Shown piece after piece: positions 1 through 10,287 of a DNA stretch of 64,000 nt; position 1 is the stretch's first letter, and each line of letters starts with the position of its first letter. The DNA is from Phytopythium helicoides (lineage: Eukaryota > Oomycota > Peronosporomycetes > Pythiales > Pythiaceae). The position numbers were made by a program, and so were the translations under genes. A model generated the notes under the pieces. It did not search any database. It was not told where the DNA came from and worked only from the letters and a program-made list of their open reading frames with translations. Location: the NCBI GenBank assembly GCA_024867545.1, contig JANFNE010000005.1, positions 1,364,001-1,428,000 on the forward strand, in the 5' to 3' direction.

Positions 1-1757
1 AAGCTCGCGATCCAGTACCACCAGAACCTGACGGAGGAGACGACGGAGCTGCGCTTCTCGCCCGACGAGCTGGCTGGACTCAGCGACGACTTCATCTCGC
101 GCCTCGAGAAGGACGACGAGGGCAAGTTTAAGGTGCGAAGAATTGCTGCTGACACGTATGCACTACTGTAGTCATTGTCGACTCACACGAGTACTTTGCG
201 ATGCAGGTCGTGCTCTCGTACCCGACCGTCTTCCCTATCCTCAACACGTGCACGGTGGAGCGTACGCGCAAGGCCGTCGAGCTCGCGTTCAACCGGCGCT
301 GCATCAACTCGAACGTCGAGATCCTGGAGGAGATGCTGGAGCTGCGCCACCAGGTGGCCACCACCATGGGCTATGAGAACCACGCGGCCTACGTGCTCGA
401 GCAGAGGTGTGTTGCTTTATGTCCACGATGGATCGGCAAGCTCTAACGAACCAAAACACACGAGTGCAGAATGGCTCAGACGCCGGAGGCGGTGAACAAG
501 TTCCTGACCGACCTGGACCACAAGTTGGTGCCGCTTGCCAAGCGTGACCTGGACGCGTTGCTCAAGCTTAAGGAGGCTGACTGCGAGCGCCACGGATGGA
601 AGTTCGACGGCAAGATCAATATGTGGGACTTCCGCTTCTACGCCGACCAGTACATGAAGCAGCACTGCTCGATCGACTCGGAGCAGGTGCGCGAGTACTT
701 CCCACTCGACCACGTGACAACGGAGCTGCTGGCCATGTACCAGGAGCTCTTGAGTTTGCGCTTCGTTGAGATTTCGCAGCCGCACGTGTGGCACAAGGAG
801 GTGCGCATGTTCGCTGTCCATGACGCCCGGCCGGGCAAGGCGGACCGCCTCATGGGCTACTTTTACCTCGACCTGTTCCCGCGTCCTGGCAAATACGGCC
901 ATGCGGCGTGCTTCACCCTCCAGCAGTCGTGCGTCAACTCTGCGGGTGAGCAGGTGCTGCCGGCTGCTGCCATGGTCGCCAACTTCAACGCGCCATCCAA
1001 GAACAAGCCGTCGCTGCTAGGCCACAACGAGGTTGTCACGTACTTCCACGAGTTCGGTCACGTCATGCACTGCTTGTGCTCGGAGGTGGAGATCCCTCGC
1101 TTCTCGGGCACGGCGGTCGAGCGTGACTTTGTGGAGGCTCCGAGCCAGATGCTGGAGAACTGGTGCTGGGAGAAGGCTCCGCTGCAGCGCCTGTCGTCGC
1201 ACTACGAGACCAAGCAGGTGCGACCTTGACTGCGACGAGCATGCTGCTGCTGCCGTTTTGCACTGACTGATCGTGTTTTGTTGTCGTTGTTGTTGTTGTA
1301 GCCACTGTCGGACGAGCTCATCGCACGCCTCATCTCGACGAAGAACGCGAACGCGGGTCTGCTCAACAAGCGTCAGCTGCTGTTTGCGCTTTTTGACCAG
1401 CAGATTCACTCGCGGCCGAAGTCTGACACGGCCAAGGTGCTCAAGCAACTGCAGTCGGAGATCATGATGATCGATGCGACACCCGGCACCAACTTTGCGG
1501 CTTCTTTCGGTCACCTGGCCGGCGGCTACGACGCGCAGTACTACGGCTACCTGTGGAGCGAGGTGTTCTCGATGGACATGTTCGACTCGCGCTTCAAGAA
1601 GGAAGGACTCATGAACCCTACCACCGGTCGCTCGTACCGCGAGCTCATCCTCGCGCGCGGCGGTTCGGTGGACGCCAGCACGATGCTGAAGGAGTTCCTT
1701 GGCCGCGAGCCTACGCCCGACGCCTTCCTGGCGAGCAAGGGCCTGGAGGTGAACTAA
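1..1757 (+). CDS. M3-family zinc metallopeptidase (thimet oligopeptidase-like), 5' end outside window
   Basis: C-terminal part of an M3 (thimet oligopeptidase/neurolysin/oligopeptidase A) peptidase, which cleaves short peptides in the cytosol or mitochondria. The zinc motif HEFGH is encoded near 1044-1058, preceded by YF and followed by VMHCL as in the family. The C-terminal helical part includes FGHLAGGYDAQYYGYLWSEV, also typical. The gene is open at base 1, so start and targeting signal cannot be judged. Three short introns fit well: about 133-206, 407-469 and 1218-1301, the last with a T-rich tract before its AG. Joining them gives one continuous frame ending at the TAA before 1758. It converges on the C2-domain gene about 90 bp downstream. 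A shortened duplicate of its middle lies at about 43598-44065. Confidence 0.93.
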
Positions 1758-1847
1758 TAGGTTGGAGAGCATTCAGGGCAAATTCAATGCAACATTGAGT
1801 GAAACACGACTTCTTCCGACGCCCATGGTCGCTAATATTCCAGTCGA

Positions 1848-2824
1848 TTAGTCGAAAGCGTCCTCCATCATCTCTCCAAGCATCAGTCCACCAAGGACAC
1901 CGGCACCAACGCCGAGTGCCATTCCTGCGCCGCTGCTCATTCCGCCTCCATGGCGACCATTGCGGCCATCATGGCCGCGGTAGCCGCGCGGCGAGCCGTA
2001 GCCGTGGCGGCCGTGGCGATGATCATGGTGTCCGTGGTGGCCGTGTGACGAGTGCACCACGTATGCAGCTCCGACGGGGGCACCAGGAGGAGGAGGATAC
2101 GCGTACTGCTGGGGTGGGTAGCCGTACGGCTGCGGCGGGTAGCCGTGCTGCCCGTACGCTTGCTGCGGTGGGGGAGGGTAGTGCTGGTACTGCTGCGGGG
2201 GTGGCGGGTACTGGTACTGCTGCGCCGGGACGGCAACAGGAGCAGCGACGGCCACAGGAGCAGCCTTGCTGACCTTTGCGGCGTTCTTGGAGGCTGAGCC
2301 GGCCGCGTCGGCTGCGGGCACTCCGGGACCCTGGTACTGCAGTCGCAGGTTGATTTCGCCAGCGCTCTTGGCGCCGTTGTTGAGTGGGAACCACTGGTCC
2401 ACAACCTGTCCATGCAGGAACATGCTGACGGGCAGGCGGGCCTCGCCGATGAGCACGCTGTGGGTTGGGGGCGGCAGGAGCAAGCAGTTAGCGGGGGCGT
2501 CTCGGATACGGTCCAAAGCGGCGGCGGCTCGTACCTGTTGGTGAGGTTCTTGTCCTTGACCTCGATCACGAGTTGGTCCAGCTGCGGATCCACCACCTTG
2601 AACGTGAACTTCTCATTCCATGACGGGGTCTTGTCTGCGGGCGCCAGACAGCGTTAGTCCTCGTCGAGTCTCCACAGCTGCCACGCGCACTCACGGCCGT
2701 TGTCGTGCACGCGCGTGCGCTGCGTCTTGCCGCGCACCGTCAGCTTGCAGTACGGGTCCTGCTTGCCGAACGTCTGCTTCACCAGCAGGTTGCGCCCAGA
2801 CACGGCGCGCACGTGCAGCTCCAT
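1848..2824 (-). CDS. C2-domain protein with Pro/Tyr/Gln, His and Gly-rich tail (SRC2-like layout)
   Basis: Three exons (2695-2824, 2535-2634, 1848-2457) join in frame to about 279 residues. The N-terminal ~125 residues form a C2 domain: MELHVRAVSGRNLLVKQ, then DPYCKLTVRG, PSWNEKFTFKV, LVIEVKDKN and LIGEARLPV follow the C2 strand order. C2 domains bind membranes, often with calcium. After it come YPPPPQQYQ-type repeats, a His/Gly segment (GHHGHHDHRHGRHG) and a hydrophobic Gly-rich end (GAGMALGVGAGVLGGLMLGE). This order recalls plant SRC2-like small C2 proteins, so a membrane-associated adaptor is plausible, but no enzyme activity is implied. The Met at 2824 is chosen because it opens the first C2 strand; Mets further upstream precede non-conserved sequence. 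Confidence 0.8.
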
Positions 2825-3660
2825 CGATGGTAGTACAGTAGTGGTCGGCTTGAGGCTGGCGCGGCGAAAGTCGAACTGATCGATGATCGCCTTTAGTCGA
2901 TTCGATTGACTTGGCTGACACAAACACTCAGAAAATCCAGTCGCCATACTGAACCCAAGTGATACCCCATCCTTCTCAGACATGTGTTGGACAGTTCTTC
3001 AAGGAGAATCACCTGCGTTACAGTAACAAGTTTTTCTTCACACTGAGATCTCGCGACGTGGCCGGAGTATGGCTCTTGCCCCTATATCGTCACCGTGTTC
3101 TTTCATCAAACTCCTCGCCACCTCATCGCTGGCGGCAATTAATCGCTTAATCGCTTTGGGAGTAACAGCCGTGTCGTTGGAGGTGGTTTGCCTCATTGCC
3201 TAGTACCGTAATCTAAGCACTAGCCAATTGTACTGTAGAGAAGCACTCTCCTGGTCTGGAGAGATCGTTCGCCGCTGCGGCACGTAAAGTTGTTCTCGTC
3301 GAAGAGATGGCGAAAGAGATGGCATACCCAATTGTCTAGATTTATTGACACTGTAGGGTGGTGTCCAGATCATTTGCGTTGCCACTGCTCAAGCTACCGA
3401 GAACTCGTTAGTGCAGCTAACCGCTCCGAACAGGAAATCACGTCCAGTTTGCTATCGTTCGCGACCATAGCCAATGATGCTCAGAATTACACCTGGCGAG
3501 AATACTCGACACGAGGGCTGAGATGCCGGTTGTCAACACCGATACCGGAATCGACACCAATCCGCTCACTTTACATCGCCGATATGCCACATGCCGCAGG
3601 TCATCAATCACTCCAACATTGTGCTCATAGAGCTCTCGTCCCCAAGAACCAAGATTGCAC
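2825..3660. other. Intergenic, no supported gene
   Basis: About 830 bp upstream of the C2 gene. It has several short open frames with no recognisable domain, amphipathic or compositional signal. It must contain the C2 gene promoter, but no distinctive motif was identified. The left part of the neighbouring decayed Ser/Gly-repeat gene may extend into its right end. Confidence 0.5.
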
Positions 3661-3669
3661 GTCGAGCTG

Positions 3670-4320
3670 ACTAACACAGCCATGCAACCCACTCACACGA
3701 CAATGTTGCCGGCTGAACTGCTGCTTGCAGAGGCATTCGAAGGCACAACGACGCAAAGTTCGCGCAGACAGAAAACTTCACCTTTCCTCCGGCCATGCCT
3801 CGAGACACGCTCACCACGCCTAAAGCAGCAGATGCCTCCCTGGGTGAGACGGATACCACCTCCCGAGCTGCTTGACACGAGCACCGCGCCAGACAAACCA
3901 CTGTTCGAGCTGCCACTTGACACGATCACGTCACCGCCAGCGCTACTCGACGATGACACACCGCTGTTCACAGACACATTGCCACTGGCAATTTGCCAGA
4001 CAACCCTCTCGTAGACTTGTCTCCGCTCACCAACTCAGAGCCGCCGGTCGCCGACGTGATAGAACCGCCGGCAACACGCACAGCGACGCCACCAGACGTC
4101 GTGCTGGACCCGCTGCTCACCAACACTTCGCCGGACGCACCGTCCACAGTCGTGCCAGATTGCACGCGTACCGCACCCGACAAGGTATTTCCAAATGACG
4201 CAGCGCTAGACACAGACGCGCCACCGCTGCCGGAAGCACCCGATCCGCTCGACAACAACACGGAACCTCCCGTTGACTGACTGGCTGCTCGCGCCGCCAG
4301 ACACTGACGTCGTATACCGA
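3670..4320 (-). pseudogene. Decayed Ser/Gly-rich repeat protein fragment
   Basis: On the minus strand, imperfect repeats of about 25-30 residues of the type (G)GxVxVxSGSSxxSGxSG are readable, for example GASGEVLVSSGSSTTSGG and GGDVIVSSGSSNSGLSG. They sit in two frames. The block 3968-4261 and the block 3693-3977 are out of phase near 3970-4020, and another shift near 4265-4285 is needed to join the motif GGSVLLSSGSG to upstream SGGASSQS. There is no start codon in a sensible place, no signal peptide and no conserved end. Large proteins built of such Ser/Gly repeats are known in oomycetes, and this looks like a relic of one. No function is proposed. Confidence 0.55.
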
Positions 4321-4684
4321 CGGGTTAGATGAGACGACACACAGACCGAGTCTCTTTTCGACCGACAACACCGTGACGTCACCGCATGAGGCGCCGACAA
4401 AGCCACTAAGCCACCACGGACGTGCTTCTTCCGCTGCTTCCGCCTACCACCTGGAGGCATTGTAGAGTTGAGTTGTCGATGTCGTTTGATGCTTCATTGG
4501 AGTCTCCAACATCGGGGTGTGAGGGTTATGTGTTTTGGTAATTCATTTTATGTACTTTTTTCCAAAATTTGAAGAATGTAGATGGGAGGGAGATCATATT
4601 TGTGGAGACCTCCCCATCGTATCCGTTTATACAGGTAGTGTCCATACAGCTCCCAAGCCCGACGTGCGAAAGCGGCGAGGCGAC
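4321..4684. other. Intergenic; AT-rich stretch upstream of small membrane-protein gene
   Basis: Between the repeat relic and the small ORF at 4685. Bases about 4525-4580 are notably AT-rich (runs of T and A) in an otherwise GC-rich setting and could be a promoter region. No ORF with protein-like character. Confidence 0.4.
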
Positions 4685-5011
4685 ATGGAGAACCGCGCGC
4701 TGCAGGCGGCGGCGAGCGCGTCGGCGGCGCTGGCGGCGCTCGGGAGCCGCGTGGCGGCGCGCGTGTCGGCCGCCCCCAGCGCCGAGGGCTCGGTCAAGTT
4801 CGCGGGCGGCGTGGTGGCGGCGCTGCTGGCCATCAAGTACGCCGGCAGTCTCAAGTCGGCGTGCGTCATCGGGCTGCTCTCGGGGCTGTTCGCGCACTCG
4901 CTGTACGCGGATGTGCTGGTCAAGCGCAAGGGCAAGCGCGCCAGGGCGCTGCCGCCTGCGCGCCGGCGAGGCAGCGGCCGGCTGGAGCGCGAGGACGCGG
5001 CCGAGCGGTGA
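4685..5011 (+). CDS. Small alanine-rich putative membrane protein (108 aa)
   Basis: Single-exon ORF starting MENRALQAAASASAALAALG. Residues about 38-75 (FAGGVVAALLAIKYAG, then ACVIGLLSGLFAHSLYADVL) form one or two hydrophobic segments. A very basic tail follows (KRKGKRARALPPARRRGSGR), suggesting a membrane anchor with a positively charged cytosolic end. Codon use is strongly GC3-biased like the confident genes of the window, which supports real coding. I do not recognise the family. The ATG at 4685 is the first in frame preceding the Ala-rich part. Confidence 0.5.
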   Translation: MENRALQAAASASAALAALGSRVAARVSAAPSAEGSVKFAGGVVAALLAIKYAGSLKSACVIGLLSGLFAHSLYADVLVKRKGKRARALPPARRRGSGRLEREDAAER

Positions 5012-5115
5012 GGAGGCGGGCCGTCAAGTACGGCGGCGCTGCGCGAGTGGTAGCGGCCGCCATTGGCGCCGAGACGGAGGAGGCGCACGTGTATCATAGG
5101 AGGAACACAACATGG

Positions 5116-5478
5116 TCACAGCACTTGGTTGTCGGTAGTGTTACAGCGGTTCACCATGCGGTTGATGCGCGCCAGCTTCTCCCTCGGCGCGGGTGGCGCG
5201 CGCCGCGTCCACTCGGTCAGCTGCAGGATGCGCTCCTCCAGCAGCTTCTCGTTCCACAGCAGCGTGTCCAGCGAGAAGCTGGCGAGCAGCCGACTCGTCA
5301 GCTCCTCGTCCCCACTCGCCTCCAACAAGCGACACCGTAGCTTCCGTACCCGCTCGACGCGGTCTCACTCTCACCGCCGTTGTTGTCGCTGCTGCTGCTA
5401 CTGCTACTGCTACTGCTTCCAGCCGGTCGCGGTAGCCCGTAGCGCAGCGGGACGTACCCTGCGGCGCCATTTCGCCAT
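5116..5478 (-). CDS. Hypothetical protein, probably spliced; start uncertain
   Basis: The 3' exon (stop at 5116) encodes a plausible helical domain: VRKLRCRLLEASGDEELTSR, then LLASFSLDTLLWNEKLLEER and ILQLTEWTRRAPPAPREKLA. A stop lies just upstream in that frame near 5366, so an intron is likely. A donor GTACGT near 5455 and an acceptor near 5367-5372 would fit. The first exon could then be very short, starting at an ATG near 5470-5478 (MAKW or MAPQ depending on frame). A longer upstream frame to 5713 lacks an ATG start. The family is not recognised. Confidence 0.35.
5388..5417. repeat. GCT/ACT trinucleotide repeat
   Basis: Run of GCTGCTGCT then ACTGCT units, inside the probable intron of the minus-strand hypothetical gene. 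A likely length-variable microsatellite. Confidence 0.7.
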
Positions 5479-5735
5479 TAGCTGCACCGCTGGCGCCCCC
5501 AGCGCCGAGAACCGCGAGCGACGCACCGTCCGGAGGCAGCGGCGGCCGCCCGAGACTCGTGACCACCGCGACGCTCTCGCCCGTGTACAGCGCCGCCCAC
5601 CGGCTCGGCGCCAAGCGCTCGCCGCCCTGCGCCGCCGCCCGCTCTCCCTCCGCGGCCTGGGAGCCCAGCCAACCGCCGTTAGCGCCACCAACTGGCCGCG
5701 CGGCGCCGCCCACCGACCGCCTGCTGCTGCTCCAT

Positions 5736-6523
5736 GTGCGCCGCGCTCAGTACCGAAGCGCCGCCCGCTCCGGTGAATCGCAAGTGGCCGCGCGCCGATG
5801 GAGGCTCAGGCGTCGCCGCCGCCGTCGTCCTCGCCTTATTTCGAACCAGAATGCGCGGGTAAACCCGAGCGCGATTGGTTGAACCGATCAAACCTGTGTA
5901 AATGTATATTTGCGAGCCAAAGTCGAGGACCAGATATGAACTCTTTAAGCGAGGTATCTGTTATAGCAGTGAAATGGCCACCAAAACCGTATGCGGACAC
6001 CTTGCGCTTGCTCCAAGATGAAGATGAAAGCCTTCGTATCCGGATACCTCTCGACTGCCTCGCGCTCTCGTGTAGCTCTCGCTGCTTCGATCTATGAACG
6101 GCGCTCTTGAGGCACTTTGCGAGATGGAGTCCAAGCGGTCGCACTTCCCGGGTCACGACTTGGGGCCACGCATCCAGCCTCCAGACGCTTCTGAAGCCAT
6201 CGCCGCGGCGACACCAGAGTCCGGCTAGCCAGCGGCAGGAATGATTGGCCACGAAAGGTGTCAGGAGCGACGGGTCAAGTCAAAGTAGCACTGCGTGCTG
6301 TGCTTCGACTTGCGCAGTCGTCTTTCGAGGCAGAAAAACTGCGGGAGCACGCTGCCTTCGTTCTGGGAGCTCTCCAAGAGCGGGATCGTCGCAGCACAAG
6401 GCCATCGACGTGTAGTGCAACCGGTTGTCGGGCGCTTTCCAGCGACCGCACGGACAGGACTTTGTAGCTACCGCTGGCGCAACATGCCCACGGGAACATT
6501 GGTAATCAAACATTGATATTCTA
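5736..6523. other. Intergenic, no supported gene
   Basis: About 790 bp downstream of the DYRK gene. An open frame on the minus strand (5836-6252, about 138 codons) has atypical composition and no recognisable domain, so I do not call it. A CCAAT-type motif (ATTGG) lies near 5875. Nothing else is supportable. Confidence 0.4.
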
Positions 6524-8999
6524 CTAGGTATAGACGCCGCTTTGCAGCCACGGATGCGCGAGCGCCTCAGTCGCCGACAGCCGCGCGGCCGGGTCGATCT
6601 GCAGCAGCGCGCGCAAGAAGGCGAGGAACTGCGTGTCCGATGCCTGCACCGCGGCCTCAAGCGGTGGCAGCAGCAGCACCGACGCCAGCACGCCGTTGCC
6701 CGCCGCGTCCACCGCGAACACCGGGTTCTCCTCCAGCTGCTTCTGCAAGTCCTCGCGGTCCGTGAGCAGCGACGCCGGGATGGGGCCTGCAGCGCCATGG
6801 AATTGTCAGTTGCCACGACCGACTCTCATTCAACCATTCCACACGCACCGATGGTCGCAATGATGCGCGCCAGAAGCGTCTGCTCCGAGTCGTTCTTGAA
6901 CAGCACCTCGCCCGTGAAGAGCTCTGCGAGCACGCACCCCAGCGACCACATGTCGATTTTCTGGTCGTACACGAGACCCAATATGACCTGCATGGCGGAG
7001 TCGAGGCATCTGTCAGGACTGAAAAAGGAGCTGGAACAAGGTTGCTAACCTACCTCTGGCGCACGGTACGACCTGGACTGCACGTACGACGTAAGCTCGT
7101 CCGTCACATAGCACGCCGAGCCAAAGTCGATGACCTTGACAGTGCACTGGTTGAAGTTGCTGACAAGAATGTTCTCTGGCTTGAGATCACAGTGCACCAA
7201 TCCGATCGAGTGGAGGAGCTGCAGAGCTTCGAGCACCTCAATCGCAATCTTTTTGAGCCGAGCCATGTTGAAGTAGTTGATCACGCCGCGATCCATCAGA
7301 AGCCTCGAAAACTCATACAGATTGTCTCGTAGGAGCTAAAGCCATCTCATAGCGACTGTTAGTTTGGTCCCTCACGTACAAAGTGTGAGCCTCCATTCAC
7401 CTCTGTGACGATGATCAGGTGCTCTCGAAAGTAAAAGTAGTCAATCAGGCGGACGACGTGCTTCTCGTCCACGTTACAGCTGCGCGCAATCACTTCCATA
7501 ACGCGGATTTCATCCACTCCCTGATCAAAGTATTCCTTGTTGTTCTTGATGATTTTCAGACACACCGTCTGGTTTGTGGTGACGTCGATGCACTTGTACG
7601 TCCGGCTAAACACCGCCTCTCCGATCGCCATTTGAACCTGCGAATAGATCCTGTTAATGCCCAGGTACCTATGTGGCAAGAGCGCAGCGAGACTTACTTT
7701 ATATCGACCAGCGATGAGACGACCAGGTCGAGGCCGCCAGTCCTGGTTCGGCTCAAAACCTGTGCGGTTCTTCTCCCGAATGATGCGCAACTGGAATATC
7801 TCGTATTCCCGCTTGCTGTCGTCATAATCGTCATCGTCACCATCATCTTCTTCCTCGTCACCATTCTCACCCTCAACCACAGGTTCAGCAGTGCTGGATT
7901 CGCGTCCGACATCTTCAAACGTCTCCCGATCTGCTTCGTTCATGGTCCTTTGTTGATGTCGATACGACGACAGCTCATTGTCCAATCCATCCTCGTCGTT
8001 CTCCATCTCGAACAGCTTCCCTCCCGCGTCTCCCTCGTCTTCGTCATGAAGACTGTCATCCTCGCACAATGAGCTCACCATTTCGCTGTACACCTCATCT
8101 TCGCCTCGCTGCGTTGTCTCTTCCTCTTGTGTGAACGCAAACTGGTTTGGCTGGCGCGGCCAGATCGCCGAGACTGGCTCGCCGTCGAGCAATAGAGCAG
8201 CACCAGGCGACGCACTCAGACATAGTGAAGAGTTCGGCGAGTTGGACAGCTTTGACGACCCGTTCGCGCCTTCAGACGACTTGCTGGCGATGTGAATGGG
8301 GACCGAGAGCTGCTTCTCCATGGCCGTGAGCGCCTCGTCCGACATGCAGAGCTGGTTCACCGCCTCTGCCAGGTCCTTTTCGTACTCGGAGCCGAAGCCG
8401 CTGCTGTCTTCGTCGCTGTCGTCCTGTCCGCTGGTCTCACGCTTGGCGTCGCTCGAGTAATCGCTGAAGATCTCGTGCGGGAGCGCGCCGCGGTCGTGGC
8501 GCTGGGCCTCGTCCCAGCGCCGCAGGTTCTCGGCCGAGAGGCTCTCGGGTAGCGTCTCGTCGTCCTCGTCGCGCTCCTTCTCCTCCGTCTTGGCCGAGCC
8601 GGCGTTGAAGCTGAAGAAGCGTCCGAGCAGCGCGTGCTCCTCGCCCATGGCGTCCGTGAGTGCCGCGCGCAGCTTGGAGTTGGTGTGGATGCGCTCGACC
8701 GCCACGGGCACGCTGGCGATGGACTCGAGGATCATCTCCACCAGCTCGCGGCGCTCGCGCTCCTTGCGCAGGTCGTGGTCTGCCGCGGGGCCCGTGGTCG
8801 ACCGCCGCAAGTACGACATGGGCGGCCGGAACAGGGCGTCGGCTCTGGACGGCGCTGGCGGCGCCCCCGCAGCTCCTGGAGTCGCCGAGTCGGCTCCGAC
8901 GTCCAGATGGCCATCCAGACTGCCCGTCGCGGCCATGGCGAGCGTCACGGAGGGCGCCGCGACGCCGTCAGCGGCGAAGAGCGGCGGCGTCGACGGCAT
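6524..8999 (-). CDS. DYRK-family protein kinase with long acidic N-terminal region
   Basis: Five exons join in frame to about 740 residues: 7698-8999, 7401-7637, 7054-7335, 6849-6987, 6524-6786. The first ~430 residues are low-complexity with acidic tracts (EENGDEEEDDGDDDD-like). The kinase domain follows: CLKIIKN (catalytic Lys), LHSIGLVHCDLKPENILV (HRD replaced by HCD as in DYRKs), KVIDFGSACY and SYVQSRSYRAPEV. The last matches the DYRK activation segment (YxYIQSRFYRSPE) and keeps the second Tyr, which is autophosphorylated at synthesis in this family. Subdomains IX-XI follow (DMWSLGCVLAELFTG; AHPWLQSG). All catalytic residues appear intact. It is predicted to be a nuclear/cytosolic Ser/Thr kinase of growth or cell-cycle control. 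The start is the first in-frame ATG of the long exon. Confidence 0.9.
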
Positions 9000-9106
9000 C
9001 CCGCGTGGCTCGGCGTTTCAACGTGGAGAAGTGACGTCGAACCGTGGCTTTGGCGGCAAAAGGCGTGAGTGAAGGTACATACAGAGCTCAAGAGGTCGTT
9101 GTTGGG

Positions 9107-10130
9107 ATGGCCGAGCTGCGCGCGGCGGCGGCCCAGCTGCTGGCCGCCAGCGTCCGCGAGGGCGACGACGCGACGGTGGCGAGGCGCCGAGAGGCTGCGG
9201 CAGCGTTCGGTGCGCCGCTGACGTCCATGGCGGAGCTCCTGAGCGACGAACACGCACGGTGGGCTCGGTGGCGGTCAGCTGGGGGAACGGAGTTGATGGG
9301 AGTGCTCACGGGGTGGTTGACGAGCAGTGGGGCCGGGAATGCCAAGCCCTATGTGTCTCCGTTTCGGAGGCGGCGCCTGCGAGTACGAGGTCATGTGAGC
9401 TCGGCAGGGTCTCTCTAGGGATCTAACTTGGTGGATCACCTATCCCAGGAGTGCGCTCACGAGCTGGTGGCACTCGCGCAAAACGGGCAGCGCTCGCTTG
9501 TTGTCACTCCAAATGCGGGACTTGTGGCAAACTCACTGCACTCAGCGCTTAAGGCGCGGCTGCCAGTCGAGGTCCGCGGCAATTACTCTCGATCGTACCG
9601 CATGATGTCTGCTGATGGGTTCTTGTTGCCTCAATCAAGCTAGGGTGATGACAAGCCTGGATCCGTCGAGTGTCTTGCACTGGTGCAGATTCGGCAATGC
9701 CGCGACCTCTATGAGGTCTTGCGCGTTCTAGCTGCCGTCAATACGCAGATCACAAAGGTGCACTTTCCATCAAGCCATGCCATCGGTCTTTGCGGTCTCG
9801 AGTTTGACTGCGCTTCTGGACCAGCGAGGCCCAGCTATCGATGCAGTCGTGATCGGTCCTCTTGCAATGTGGCTCACCCCGTTCCAGACTGCAAGCGGCC
9901 CTACGGTCGATGGTACGAGAGTCTCACTTCAAGTCCGGGTCCTCCACCAGCCAGTCGCTAACACCGAGCTTTTGCCAGGAGAGGGGCTACTGCGCGCGCT
10001 GGAACTGGCACTCAAGCGTCTGCACGCGACCGCAGGAGCGCCAATTCTGACGCTAGAGCTCCAAGAAGAGGAGCTGGAGGCTTCCGTGGCGTCGTCACTG
10101 CTGCTTGGGGGCGAGACGTCGTTTCACTAG
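9107..10130 (+). CDS. Hypothetical multi-exon protein
   Basis: Several protein-like segments follow one another on the plus strand: MAELRAAAAQLLAASVREGD (from 9107), ECAHELVALAQNGQRSLVVT (about 9450-9640), IRQCRDLYEVLRVLAAVNTQ (9690-9757) and RGPAIDAVVIGPLAMWLTPF to the stop at 10130. Plausible introns: GTGAGC near 9394 to CAG near 9450, and about 9758-9824 (67 bp), which restores frame exactly. The intron ending at the GCAG before 9690 has no clear donor, so the middle is uncertain. The final ~100 residues look like an alpha/beta fold, but I recognise no family. It is divergent from the DYRK gene, with about 107 bp between start codons. Confidence 0.5.
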
Positions 10131-10287
10131 TGATGGCTACCTTTTAGTCCATCTTTGAAAGAAATCTTTTCCATTCGAGATCCTTCTTGAAATTTCTGAT
10201 AGGTCATCCATATTGATAGACGATTCCTCAGCATCTTGGCGTCAGCATTTCGGGAGGTTCTGTCTCAGTCGTGTCGCTCCTGCCTCC

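Noticed and set aside
5836..6252. 138-codon minus-strand frame
   Set aside because: Composition unlike the confident genes, no domain or hydrophobic pattern, and no conserved feature that I can see; left as intergenic.
7419..8072. 217-codon plus-strand frame inside the DYRK gene
   Set aside because: Antisense to the acidic region of a well-supported kinase exon; no domain or start context.
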